A stretch of 39,116 nt of DNA from an uncultured Bdellovibrionales bacterium (GTDB lineage Bacteria; Bdellovibrionota; Bdellovibrionia; Bdellovibrionales; JAMPXM01), in assembly GCA_937927435.1 (NCBI GenBank), contig CALBDW010000160.1, forward strand, positions 1-39,116, written 5' to 3'. Under the pieces are notes generated by a model, which saw only the letters and a program-made list of their open reading frames with translations, was not told where the DNA came from and did no database searches. Each line of letters begins with the position of its first letter. Within the stretch, counting starts at the first letter, position 1. Both the position numbers and the translations under genes were made by a program. Positions 31,908 through 39,116 of this stretch are shown here, piece after piece.

Positions 31908-33236
31908 GTGATCCAGAACTTGCGCAAGAAGGCGTTGGTAACGGCTCTTGTCATTTCCACGATCGGTAGCGCGGTCCCCGCGCAAGCGGACCGGGACGTC
32001 GGAACTGTTATCGGTGGCATTCTTGGCGGAGTTTTGGGGTACCAGGTTGGCCGCGGCGATAACGGCCGCATCGGTGGCGCAGTTATCGGTGGATTGGTAG
32101 GCGCTCTCATCGGGCGGCAAGTCGGCCGCGCCTTGGAGCCAGAGGATCACGAGGCGCTTCGGGCGACGCAACGTCAAGCGTGGCGCGCGGAACGCTATCA
32201 GCGTGTTTACTGGCGTCGCTCGAAGCCGGGCTCCCGTCGGTTGTCTTACGGATCCATGTATTGGATCCGCGAGGGCACCATGTTCCTTCGCGGTGAATAC
32301 TTCCCGTGCCGCGAATACGTGAGCGAAATTTATGTTAGCGGTATAGGCGAGGAGGTCGTGCATTTCCACGTCTGCCGGGATCGCAACGGGCGTTGGTTCG
32401 AAGTCGACCGCTCCGAGATTTATTACCCGCCGTCGGAATACGACGGCTATGACCTTGGCAATGACGGTTATGGTTACGGTTATGACTATGGCTATGACTA
32501 CGGCTATGACTACGGTTACGATGACGGCTATGGTTACGGCTACGATTATGAACCGATGACGCCGCCGTCTTCGCGGCTTGCGGTCCCTCCGCCGTCTGCG
32601 CCTCAAAAGCGTCAAGCTCCGGCCAAGCCCAAAGCGCAGCCGAAAACACAGGCGATGAAGCCGGTACCAACCCCGGCGCCGCGCCCGGTTCCGCGTCCGA
32701 AAGTGCCTGTGCCGAATGCGCCGGCCCCGAACGCCTCGGCTCCGAAAGCGTCTGCGCCTAAAACGTCGGCGCCGAGCACGTCCGCTCCGAAGACATCGGC
32801 TCCGAAAGCGAATGCCCCGAACTCGACTTCGCCGGATATGCCGGTGCCGATTTCGCCGCTGCCGGACGTGGAGTACTATACGCAACTTCAACAGCCGCAG
32901 GTGTTGACGCCCACTCAACAGTCGGCGGGAGGAAGCCGTTTGGCGGGTAGCGAGGTGATGAGTCCGCTGCTTGCGAAGCTCAATGCGGCGACGAACGATC
33001 AAGCGCGGTATCAGATCTGCGTGGAGTTCTACAAGTCATGGGACAGTCACAAGAAGTTCCTCTCCTTCGACCAGGTCGCGCAAGTGATCGGCACGTTCGA
33101 GAACGACCAGGAAAAAGCGGCCGTCGTGAAGATCTTTAAGCCGATCACCGATACTCGGTACGGCTCAATGGAGGCCGTGCTTTCGAAGTTCCGTTCGACG
33201 GAGATGGCAGATCGCGTGAAAGGCCTTTTCCAATAA
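31908..33236 (+). CDS. envelope protein with glycine zipper, Tyr/Gly/Asp and Ala/Pro repeats, and DUF4476-like C-terminus
   Basis: The GTG at 31908 has GGAGGT 5 nt upstream. The 442 residues form a mosaic. A signal peptide (1-27) is followed by a glycine-zipper membrane motif (32-73, repeated GGxxG), as in 17-kDa outer-membrane antigens. A compact domain with several aromatics and two cysteines covers 95-175. A Tyr-Gly-Asp stretch (about 187-214) is built from GYDY units. A Pro/Ala/Lys linker (215-315) contains SAPK-type repeats. The C-terminal domain (about 350-442; QICVEFYKSWDSHKKFLSFD, FENDQEKAAVVKIF) matches DUF4476. It probably anchors in the outer membrane and displays a flexible arm. 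The function is unknown. Confidence 0.75.
   Translation: MIQNLRKKALVTALVISTIGSAVPAQADRDVGTVIGGILGGVLGYQVGRGDNGRIGGAVIGGLVGALIGRQVGRALEPEDHEALRATQRQAWRAERYQRVYWRRSKPGSRRLSYGSMYWIREGTMFLRGEYFPCREYVSEIYVSGIGEEVVHFHVCRDRNGRWFEVDRSEIYYPPSEYDGYDLGNDGYGYGYDYGYDYGYDYGYDDGYGYGYDYEPMTPPSSRLAVPPPSAPQKRQAPAKPKAQPKTQAMKPVPTPAPRPVPRPKVPVPNAPAPNASAPKASAPKTSAPSTSAPKTSAPKANAPNSTSPDMPVPISPLPDVEYYTQLQQPQVLTPTQQSAGGSRLAGSEVMSPLLAKLNAATNDQARYQICVEFYKSWDSHKKFLSFDQVAQVIGTFENDQEKAAVVKIFKPITDTRYGSMEAVLSKFRSTEMADRVKGLFQ
32466..32549 (+). repeat. in-gene tandem repeat coding GYDY/GYGY
   Basis: Imperfect 12-nt units of the form GGCTATGACTAC are repeated about six to seven times. Third-base differences between units show that it is an old or diversifying repeat. 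Confidence 0.8.
32718..32819 (+). repeat. in-gene repeat coding Ala-Pro-Lys/Asn-x-Ser
   Basis: About eight 12- to 15-nt units coding AP(K/N/S)(A/T)S follow one another (for example GCTCCGAAAGCG). Confidence 0.7.
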
Positions 33237-33243
33237 GAATCCC

Positions 33244-33322
33244 GAGCGGCCGTTTGTAAGGCTTGCACTCGCCTGTAGTGATTTCAGGTTTTGCGGCATT
33301 ATACACGAACAAACGGCCGTTT
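33244..33322. other. structured intergenic element with an 11-14 bp closing stem
   Basis: CGGCCGTTTGT (33247-33257) and ACAAACGGCCG (33309-33319) are perfect inverted repeats; three more pairs (one A-U, two G-U) extend the stem outward. Inside are smaller hairpins, for example AGGC/GCCT (59-62 with 71-74) and CCTG/CAGG. The element starts 8 nt after a stop codon. Only a short GTTTCG follows it, so it is a poor terminator. It may be a small structured RNA or an mRNA 3'/5' element. Confidence 0.5.
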
Positions 33323-33393
33323 CGCCTGGCACGAGCCTTGCCTTGGCACCCCCACAAACGGCTCAAAAACGTCTCTTGGAAGGAAAACATTAT

Positions 33394-34206
33394 ATGGGGC
33401 GGATCCGTTCTGGGGTGTGCTACGCGATCTTGATCGTCGCCGTCTGGGGGTTGGGCGCATGCGATTCCAAGCCCGAGCCGGTTGCGGGCGATGAGGAGAT
33501 CGCGCGCGCCAGTTTTCTGATCGAGCAAAAACAATACAGCGAAGCGATTTACATTCTGTCCGAGCGCACGCGGTATAACCGGGGAGACAAACGCGCCCGG
33601 ATTATTCTCGCGTCGGCTTATGCCGCGAGAGCCGGTGTTTCGTTATCGACCTACGTGAACTTCGCGGGCGAACTCGCGAAGTGGGGCGAGATCGACCGCA
33701 TTCTGCCTGGCGAAGACGACGGCGACTCGCTGCAAGCGATGGTGAAGGCGGCCGTGCGCGTTCAGCTGATGCTGCGGGCGTTCGATTCCATTCCGGCGCC
33801 GTCGCGGCTGGCCGCCATGGAAGACATCAGGGAGGCGCTGGCGGCGATTGAACAAGCGGGTGAATTGACGGGCGGGCCGTCGCTCTATCGGGCCCTCCTC
33901 AGGATCATGGTGTTTAAACAAGATCTTTTTGTTTCAAACCGGCCGCAAATCGATAGAGCCTGTCGGGCATATCCGAGAGAAATCGCGAAGTGGCTGAAGA
34001 ACTTCCTCATTTCTCTCGAAGCCATCTTCATCGATGTCGGTAACGGTTTTACCGAGCCGTCCTTGCGGCTGAAGGCCGCTGAAATGACAAACAAGCTCAA
34101 AGAAATCATCAAGGATATCGAACCGTCCAAAGTGATTTACGAGTTCGGAAACGAGCCGATCGCGCTTCCGCCTGCGTTAACAATGTTGCTGGGGCCGTGC
34201 CGATGA
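33394..34206 (+). CDS. TPR-like lipoprotein
   Basis: From the ATG at 33394 (GGAAGGAAAA about 7 nt upstream) there is a lipoprotein signal peptide with lipobox GLGAC (Cys23). The 270-residue chain begins with EEIARASFLIEQKQYSEAIYILSERTRYNRGDKRARIILASAYAARAG-type helical pairs, shown here only in part, with the W/L/A/Y spacing of TPR units. The remaining part is also helical (SRLAAMEDIREALAAIEQAG, residues about 145-165) without a known motif. Its stop overlaps the ATG of the next gene (ATGA), so the two are coupled. The pair probably forms a lipoprotein/outer-membrane complex. Confidence 0.75.
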   Translation: MGRIRSGVCYAILIVAVWGLGACDSKPEPVAGDEEIARASFLIEQKQYSEAIYILSERTRYNRGDKRARIILASAYAARAGVSLSTYVNFAGELAKWGEIDRILPGEDDGDSLQAMVKAAVRVQLMLRAFDSIPAPSRLAAMEDIREALAAIEQAGELTGGPSLYRALLRIMVFKQDLFVSNRPQIDRACRAYPREIAKWLKNFLISLEAIFIDVGNGFTEPSLRLKAAEMTNKLKEIIKDIEPSKVIYEFGNEPIALPPALTMLLGPCR

Positions 34207-35264
34207 AAAAGAGATTTGCCGTCTTTTTGGCCGCGTTCTCGACCTGGTTTTTCTTGGGGAATCGGACGTACGCTTTCCAAGGGCTTCCGAATTTCTCGGG
34301 CGAATTTCCGCAAACGACGATCACGGATTTCGTTCTGGGTCCCGTTTGTTTGTCTCTGCCCGGCGGGCCTTTCGATCTGAGCTGTAACCCCGCTTTTCTC
34401 GCGACGGAGGAGAAGAAACAGTTCCGCATGGCCGGGGCCGCCAATGATCACGTGGCGCAGCTGAACGATTCCCGCATGAAGCTTCGTGCGGGGGACGCGA
34501 CCAGTATCGTGAGCGCCTCAATCGAGGCCCGCGAGCCGAAGGTGGCGAGAGCCTCCTCTTTACTCTGGTATCAGCGTGATTGGTGGGCCCTCGGTTTTTC
34601 TCCTTTTCGTGGCGGGCTTGCGACTTCGGTTCGGAATCCGGCGTATCCCGAGGTCGCCGCGCACGTGTACGCTGAAAACGAGGTTTTCGGGAAGGTCGGT
34701 TTCATTCATCGCGATGATCCGAACCTCCACATCGGTCTTCAGCTCCGCTACGTTCAACGCGATTTTTTCCGCCGCGAGTTCGATCTTTTGGATGCGTTGG
34801 GGAATCCGTCGATTTTGAAAGTGGAAAAGCAGAATTTGCTCTATGTTGAACCGGGCGTCAGCTACTCGTTCGATTCGAAGTGGCAGTCCGCCGTTTCTGC
34901 TTCGATCACGCAGATTCCGGTTTACCATGACGGCGACGGGTTTGAATTTAAACCGGTGGTCGATGTCGGTTTCAGCTCGGCGCCGCCGTTTTTCGGGCGC
35001 CGTTTGCGCACCTCGACTCATTATAACGGTTCGCCCGATCAAACGGATATCTTGGCCCGCTTCCGCTGGGGCGCGGTTTATGACATCGATCACAAGGCAT
35101 CGGTCGCGGCCATGCTGGGCAAATCCGATTTCAGCGTCGGTGCGAGCGGACGCTATGACTCGATCGTCTTCGGACTCGCTTGGAAATCGGAAGAAATCAA
35201 ACCCGACAAGTGGCAGACAGTCCGCATTTCCACCTTCATTTTAGAGGGAGGTCTCGCATTCTGA
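34203..35264 (+). CDS. outer-membrane beta-barrel-like protein (353 aa)
   Basis: Starts at the ATG at 34203, inside the stop of the lipoprotein gene; a GTG two codons earlier is a weaker option. It has a signal peptide (1-24, cut near TYA-FQ). The rest has alternating hydrophobic and polar strands with many aromatic residues (SSLLWYQRDWWALGFSP, HIGLQLRYVQRDFF, LLYVEPGVSYSFDSKWQSA), and it ends in GLAF, with a terminal Phe, as outer-membrane barrels do. I estimate at least 10-12 strands. No known porin or secretin family is recognisable. Its 3' end overlaps the convergent membrane-protein gene by 29 nt. Confidence 0.75.
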   Translation: MKKRFAVFLAAFSTWFFLGNRTYAFQGLPNFSGEFPQTTITDFVLGPVCLSLPGGPFDLSCNPAFLATEEKKQFRMAGAANDHVAQLNDSRMKLRAGDATSIVSASIEAREPKVARASSLLWYQRDWWALGFSPFRGGLATSVRNPAYPEVAAHVYAENEVFGKVGFIHRDDPNLHIGLQLRYVQRDFFRREFDLLDALGNPSILKVEKQNLLYVEPGVSYSFDSKWQSAVSASITQIPVYHDGDGFEFKPVVDVGFSSAPPFFGRRLRTSTHYNGSPDQTDILARFRWGAVYDIDHKASVAAMLGKSDFSVGASGRYDSIVFGLAWKSEEIKPDKWQTVRISTFILEGGLAF

Positions 35265-36240
35265 CGCCGGGGAGTTTTACGTCCCGGCGTCGGCGGATCT
35301 CAAAGGTGAGCAGTCCCGTCACGGCTACGGCGAGCGGGATGAAGTAATAGATCACGCGATAGGCCAGAAGGGCGCCGAGGATTTCCGGACGTGCGCCCGT
35401 ATGGGGTGCGATGAAATAGAGCACCATCGTTTCGAGAACGCCGATGCCACCCGGCACGTGCGCAATCAGGGCCAAGACTTGGGCCGACAGGAAAACGGTA
35501 AGGAAGAAACCGAAGCCTGCCTCGATAGAGGGTGGCATCAAAAGGTAAAGAACGTAAGCCGCAAGTACCCAATCAAAGGCCGCGACCGACATCTGTTGGA
35601 TGCCGATCGTCGATGGGGGCAGCTGCAGACGCATGCCGCGAACGTAAAAAGGACGGCGCATCCAAGTCGTGATGGTGAGATAAATTCCGGCCGAGAGCAA
35701 AAGGACGAGCCCCATGAGACGCATACTTTGCGCGGGAAGTTGCAGCTCCTCCGGCAGACGGAGAGGGAAAAAGGAGAAAAGAATTCCTCCTAACGCCGCC
35801 ACCCCCAACCAGAACGTCAAAGAAGAAAAGAGAATGATTTTTAAAATTTTGCCGGCGGGAACGCCGAAAGCGGAGTAGAGACGGAAACGGACTGAACTTC
35901 CCGCGAGACTCGCCATACCGATATTGTTTCCGAACGAAAAAGCGATGAAGGCAACGAAAACGACTTTCCACGGTGGCAGCTCGCGTCCGAGAAAGCGAAA
36001 GGCCAAAAGGTCATAGGCGGTGAGGACTAGATATGAGAAAAAGGTGAGCCCCAGCGCGCTCAGACTCAAGTGAAGCGGAATCGAGCGAAGGTAGCCGAGC
36101 ACATCACGCACGGAATATTCCCGGAGCAGGTGAATGATCATGGCTACACCTGCGACGCAAATGGCGATCCCGAGAAACGGAAGAAGTTTCCTGAGAACGG
36201 AAAGACGGTCGGAAAAGGACGGCTGGGCGGACGTGTCCAT
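35236..36240 (-). CDS. UPF0104/LPG-synthase-type integral membrane protein
   Basis: A 334-residue protein with eight or so transmembrane helices. FGNNIGMASLAGSSVRFRLYS (part at about residues 103-122) and HVPGGIGVLE (about 266-275) are the signatures of the flippase-like domain found in MprF and YbhN (PF03706). It has no cytoplasmic lysyl-transferase domain, so it probably moves or flips a lipid rather than aminoacylates it. GGAAG lies 5 nt before the ATG. The gene is tail-to-tail with the barrel protein, sharing 29 nt. A link to lipid or envelope maintenance is likely; the substrate is unknown. Confidence 0.85.
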   Translation of the reverse strand: MDTSAQPSFSDRLSVLRKLLPFLGIAICVAGVAMIIHLLREYSVRDVLGYLRSIPLHLSLSALGLTFFSYLVLTAYDLLAFRFLGRELPPWKVVFVAFIAFSFGNNIGMASLAGSSVRFRLYSAFGVPAGKILKIILFSSLTFWLGVAALGGILFSFFPLRLPEELQLPAQSMRLMGLVLLLSAGIYLTITTWMRRPFYVRGMRLQLPPSTIGIQQMSVAAFDWVLAAYVLYLLMPPSIEAGFGFFLTVFLSAQVLALIAHVPGGIGVLETMVLYFIAPHTGARPEILGALLAYRVIYYFIPLAVAVTGLLTFEIRRRRDVKLPGVRMRDLPLK

Positions 36241-36276
36241 CGGCTTCCGCGATCATAGGAGCGATTGCGGACGGGC

Positions 36277-37233
36277 TCAAGACGGAAGCGAAGATGAGTC
36301 AATACGCCACCACGTGAGTTCGTGTTTGTTGTGAAACATGTGCTTGATTTTGGCGCCCGGGATGGCGCGCAGACGTTGGATGATTTCGTGGTCCGTTTTC
36401 CCTTTGAATTTGATCGTGCACACGATATTGCGGACGAGTCCGCTGGACAGCCACTTGTCGATGAGCTGGTAAGACTTTTCCGGCGTGCAAATCACATCCG
36501 AAAAGAGCCAATCGATTCGGCCGACGGAGCTTGGCGCGAGTGTGAAGGCGTTACCTTTCGTGAAACTCACGTTCTTCAAACGGCCGACGGCTGGGGCAAG
36601 CGGTGAGCGGTCAACCGCTTTGACCGAGCAACCGAGGTGGGCGAGAACCCACGTCCAGCCGCCGGGGCTGGCTCCGAGATCAAGACACGACTCTCCGGGT
36701 TGTGGCGGCCGAACTCCGTGTGCAGTGAAGAGTTCCCAGAGTTTGAGGTAAGCGCGCGACGGAGCCGTTTTGTCTTCGTGGAAATGAATTTCCCCGTGGG
36801 GAAGAGGAGTTGTCGTCCGCGTACTCACGAGCAATCGATTGGCGTCTATTAAGGTCCAATGCCCCATCCGGCGATCAGGCAGTGGAGCGAGAAAGTGCAG
36901 TTTTTCTTCGCGCACTTTGGGCAGTTTCTCGCGGATCAGCTCCGTACGCCGATACAGTTGAAACGCATACGGGATCCACCGCAGGGCGCGGGAGCGGAGC
37001 TGGCGGGCGGCATCGTTGATGGATTGAATTGGCACCTCTTCGGGCTCAATCCACGTGGTTTGCGCCCACGCGGGATCGAACGCCGGGCCTTGCGCGAGAA
37101 AAAGCCGTCCGTAACGGGCCAGTATTTCCTGCCTTGACGAGCTTCGCAGTTCCTCTTCCAGTTCGGCTTCGAATCCTTCGGGCGCGAAGTGGGCCCAAAT
37201 TTGGATGTCGTTGGAGTCTCTTAGCGAATCCAC
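36277..37233 (-). CDS. rlmM: RlmM-like 23S rRNA 2'-O-methyltransferase
   Basis: About 318 residues from a GTG start (37233); a TTG 13 codons earlier (37272) is possible, and neither has a strong ribosome site. The N-terminal part (IWAHFAPEGFEAELEEEL) aligns with the THUMP-like region of RlmM. The C-terminal FtsJ-type domain has the SAM motif DLGASPGGWTWVLAHLG (about 195-211 from the TTG), VKAVDRS, the acidic SDVICTPEKS and TIKFKG, giving the K-D-K-E-like set used for ribose methylation. RlmM methylates C2498 of 23S rRNA in E. coli. The sequence is divergent enough that another 2'-O-methylation site is possible. Confidence 0.82.
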   Translation of the reverse strand: MDSLRDSNDIQIWAHFAPEGFEAELEEELRSSSRQEILARYGRLFLAQGPAFDPAWAQTTWIEPEEVPIQSINDAARQLRSRALRWIPYAFQLYRRTELIREKLPKVREEKLHFLAPLPDRRMGHWTLIDANRLLVSTRTTTPLPHGEIHFHEDKTAPSRAYLKLWELFTAHGVRPPQPGESCLDLGASPGGWTWVLAHLGCSVKAVDRSPLAPAVGRLKNVSFTKGNAFTLAPSSVGRIDWLFSDVICTPEKSYQLIDKWLSSGLVRNIVCTIKFKGKTDHEIIQRLRAIPGAKIKHMFHNKHELTWWRIDSSSLPS

Positions 37234-37551
37234 TGTCCCAGGGTTTTTACTCCAACAGCGGTGCAGGGCCAACGCGAAAACGCGACGGGACCCGGGGTCC
37301 TTTTTCAGGTCCGGGCGGTGGGTGGGAATCTAGGACGGGAATGAAGGTGGGTTCGCTTGAAGTTTCGCCGTGGGCACTGGCGAAACATTTGACCTAGACT
37401 TACCGCGGGAATTGCATAAAGAAAAATTGGACGTAATTAGACTTTTGATAAGTAAATCTTATAAGCAGAATCTATTGAAATCATTGAGGAAACCGGAGAT
37501 CGCCAGCCATTTTGGGGCGGGAAATTATTTTCAACAACCCTGCGCGCGAAG

Positions 37552-37648
37552 CAAACTGGCTCACTTTAATGGTGATGCTCCTAAAGACTCGTATTGACTG
37601 TCGTTTTTCGAGCTTTTCCGGTCATCCCCACGATGGTGAGCCAGTTTG
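37552..37648. repeat. 97-nt segment bounded by 13-bp perfect inverted repeats
   Basis: CAAACTGGCTCAC (37552-37564) and GTGAGCCAGTTTG (37636-37648) are perfect inverted copies. The inside is not coding. It looks like a MITE or two solitary ends of an insertion sequence. I found no target-site duplication that would prove it. Confidence 0.5.
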
Positions 37649-37678
37649 TGCGCGAAGAATTTCACACGCGAGGAAAGG

Positions 37679-37708
37679 CCGCCGCCTTTTCGGAAAACTG
37701 AGCGGCGG
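37679..37708 (-). terminator. candidate terminator of the Ser/Thr/Glu-rich lipoprotein
   Basis: On the minus strand CCGCCGC/GCGGCGG closes a 16-nt loop and is followed by CCTTTCC. It lies about 18 nt past the stop. The U tract is weak. Confidence 0.4.
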
Positions 37709-37725
37709 ACCCTTCCGTATCCGGC

Positions 37726-38013
37726 TCATTGCGACTCGGAGGGAGTCGGTGAGGTTTCCGGCTGTGTGGCTGTTTCGGAGGCCGTTTCTTCGACGGACTC
37801 CGTCGTTGCTGAAGTCGTGTCCGACGTCGTTGCCGACATATCCGATGTCTCTGTTTCGGAGCTCGTCGGTTCCGTCGTCACTTCATCGGATGTAGATGTC
37901 GTGATGTCGCTGGACGTGTCGGCCGCCGCTTGCGGATTGCCGCGCGTGCATCCGAGCGCGATCACCGTCATCAGGACGGCGGCGACGGAGAGTAAACGTG
38001 AGTTCAGTTTCAT
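37726..38013 (-). CDS. small Ser/Thr/Glu-rich lipoprotein
   Basis: 95 residues, with AAGGAG 6 nt before the ATG. A lipoprotein signal peptide ends at the lipobox IALGC (Cys22). The remaining 70 or so residues are almost only Ser, Thr, Glu, Asp, Ala and Pro (STSDEV, TSATTE, ETASETATQPE) with no fold, similar in composition to a mucin-like stalk. It may be a surface-exposed, disordered spacer or a substrate for modification. No family is recognisable. Confidence 0.75.
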   Translation of the reverse strand: MKLNSRLLSVAAVLMTVIALGCTRGNPQAAADTSSDITTSTSDEVTTEPTSSETETSDMSATTSDTTSATTESVEETASETATQPETSPTPSESQ

Positions 38014-38230
38014 AGTCGCTCCTTAAAAACAATTTATTTCGTTCATGCGAGCGTGCGACCGAATTTTAACGCTCGATTTAGCGGGCGCTTGAAGTGAATT
38101 TGCGAAATTGATGAAGAGGAGATGACAACGGGCTGCGCCGACACATACCGTTCGAAGCGCATAATTAGGCCCGGCCTTTGTGAGACTGGACCTAAGGCGA
38201 GACAAATCGGCCCGTTGATTGATTCTCGAG

Positions 38231-39116
38231 GTGGCGGATCGCTACGATCGGCGGACCGTGATTCTTTTCGCCATATTGATTTCGAGCGCGCTTCTTTTTG
38301 TCGGCGCGACTCCGGTACAGACGGCGCGGCCGTTGACCTCGGCCGGGACGGTCGAGTCGGAGATGCGTTTTGATACTGCGGCGTTTTCGCGGCCTCACCG
38401 TGAACGCGTGTGCGCGGCCCTGGGCACTTATCCGCGCTCTTCAAAGCTTTCCATGGCCTTCGAGGCGGGGGAAATCAGTCCGTTGTGTCGTCCCTCCGTT
38501 GGTAATCGGCGCAGCCGATTGGATCGGTGCGGTGACCCGACCGCAGATCCATACGTAAAAGAGGCTGGGTCTCAATCGAAATTCACGTGGAAGAGTGGGT
38601 ATCAGCTTCGGAAACAAGGGAAGGTGAACATCGTGACGGATCCGGGGACGGAAGGCTTGCGTGGGTCGCTTCTGAGTCGGGTGGAAGAGCTCAGGGCTGT
38701 TTCGCGGGCCTTCTGCTGTCAGGGTGACACACGGTGCGAGAGTGACTTCGATCGTATCGGCGTGCGAATTTGCGAGCCGAGCTCTGATCCGAACGCTCCG
38801 GACCCTTGCGCGTTCGGCGGAACATTTCGCGTTCCGGGACGAACATACTTCGATGCGTTCTTTCAATTGAGCCAGGCGACGGGAAAAGACGATCCCATAA
38901 ATGAAATTCGACGTTTGGCGGAAAACAACTTGCGGGGGCGTTTGCGTACGGCGGGTTCGAGCACGGCCGCTGAATCAATCGGATCAATCGTTTTAACAAG
39001 CTATATCGCGCCGGAAGGGGGAATCGACCGGCTCGAACCCGTGATCTTGCATGAGTTCGGTCATGCGTGCACCATCATCCGGATGAGGAACTGGGCGCTC
39101 GACGTTCACGAAAATT
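38231..39116 (+). CDS. secreted zincin-like protein, truncated by the window end
   Basis: An open frame runs from here to the last base without a stop. GTG at 38231 is the first usable start; GTG at 38258 would also keep the hydrophobic signal segment (ILFAILISSALLFVGA). The translated part (about 295 residues) has several cysteines in a compact block (FCCQGDTRCESD, RICEPSSDPNAPDPC), suggesting disulphides outside the cytoplasm. LHEFGHAC lies at about residue 273 (H274-E275-x-x-H278), a zinc-protease signature. The third ligand would lie beyond the window. The start codon lacks a clear ribosome site. It is similar in motif, not in overall sequence, to the zincin-like gene at 284-1615. Confidence 0.7.
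   Translation, partial: MADRYDRRTVILFAILISSALLFVGATPVQTARPLTSAGTVESEMRFDTAAFSRPHRERVCAALGTYPRSSKLSMAFEAGEISPLCRPSVGNRRSRLDRCGDPTADPYVKEAGSQSKFTWKSGYQLRKQGKVNIVTDPGTEGLRGSLLSRVEELRAVSRAFCCQGDTRCESDFDRIGVRICEPSSDPNAPDPCAFGGTFRVPGRTYFDAFFQLSQATGKDDPINEIRRLAENNLRGRLRTAGSSTAAESIGSIVLTSYIAPEGGIDRLEPVILHEFGHACTIIRMRNWALDVHEN

Larger units (their letters stand above)
37234..37725. other. gene-poor AT-rich intergenic region with several hairpins
   Basis: No credible gene here. The stretch 37390-37500 is clearly more AT-rich than its surroundings. Structure seen: GGACC-CGG-GGTCC followed by TTTTT (37288-37305, plus strand) with no plus-strand gene to terminate; GTTTCGCC/GGCGAAAC with a 9-nt loop (37362-37386); and the inverted-repeat pair at 37552-37648. 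A 75-codon plus-strand frame (37370-37597) has no ribosome site and looks like a shadow or a gene remnant. Confidence 0.5.

Noticed and set aside
32718..32819. Short regularly spaced repeats that might suggest a CRISPR array
   Set aside because: The units are contiguous, 12-15 nt long, in frame and coding; there are no unique spacers.
31839..33002. A 387-codon minus-strand frame rich in Arg and His
   Set aside because: It is the antisense of the repeat-rich envelope gene. Its composition is explained by reading Tyr/Gly/Asp and Ala/Pro codons backwards, and it has no ribosome site.
37288..37305. A plus-strand hairpin with TTTTT that looks like an intrinsic terminator
   Set aside because: There is no plus-strand gene upstream to terminate; I kept it only as part of the intergenic description.
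37370..37597. A 75-codon plus-strand frame in the AT-rich intergenic patch
   Set aside because: No ribosome site, no recognisable domain and an end that runs through the inverted-repeat element. At most it is a gene remnant.

Overview
The window is a gene-dense stretch of a Gram-negative chromosome with moderately high GC. Signal peptides, lipoboxes, outer-membrane beta-barrel proteins, periplasmic HtrA proteases and a TldD/TldE pair all point to a diderm. The mix of many secreted or lipidated hypothetical proteins, a DUF4476-like protein, a plant/apicomplexan-type FabI and Kef-type antiporters suggests a Bdellovibrionota/Oligoflexia-like or other deltaproteobacterial lineage. That placement is an inference, because there is no rRNA or other phylogenetic marker here. 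I see no phage, no CRISPR array and no intact insertion sequence.

Layout. 1-4.3 kb: tRNA-Pro(GGG), a secreted zincin-like protein, a secreted hypothetical protein and an esterase-like lipoprotein. 4.2-9.2 kb: a copper-resistance module made of a divergently transcribed Cu(I) P-type ATPase (copA), a CueR regulator and a multicopper oxidase. The copA-cueR gap holds two MerR-type promoters, each with a 19-bp spacer, one facing each way. The oxidase has an unusual C-terminal extension that looks like an outer-membrane barrel. 9.2-15.3 kb: fabI, the tldE/tldD pair (4-nt overlap), a divergent DegP-type protease and a thioredoxin-fold-like secreted protein. 15.4-19.2 kb: two divergent CPA2/Kef antiporters. 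19.3-24.3 kb: a dipeptide epimerase, a trypsin-like lipoprotein, then a minus-strand operon of GNAT (frameshifted), FAD oxidoreductase and PrxQ peroxiredoxin. 24.5-28.4 kb: a tiny highly charged protein, a second HtrA protease, and an OmpR-type response regulator with a histidine kinase whose only sensible start codon is AUC.

28.5-31.7 kb is the least ordinary part. It has an unknown small protein, an N-acyltransferase-like GNAT enzyme divergent from a haem-oxygenase-like diiron oxidase, a PAS-like 228-residue protein, and an XRE regulator. Their compact, tail-to-tail arrangement suggests a small metabolite or signal cassette. 31.9-36.2 kb: a glycine-zipper/low-complexity/DUF4476-like envelope protein, a TPR-like lipoprotein coupled to an outer-membrane barrel, and an LPG-synthase-type membrane protein. 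36.2-39.1 kb: an RlmM-like rRNA methyltransferase, an AT-rich intergenic patch with inverted repeats, a Ser/Thr/Glu-rich small lipoprotein, and a secreted HEFGH zincin that runs off the window.

At least five convergent gene pairs overlap at their 3' ends. Several starts are GTG with strong Shine-Dalgarno sites rather than the longest reading frame, and I have moved those starts accordingly.
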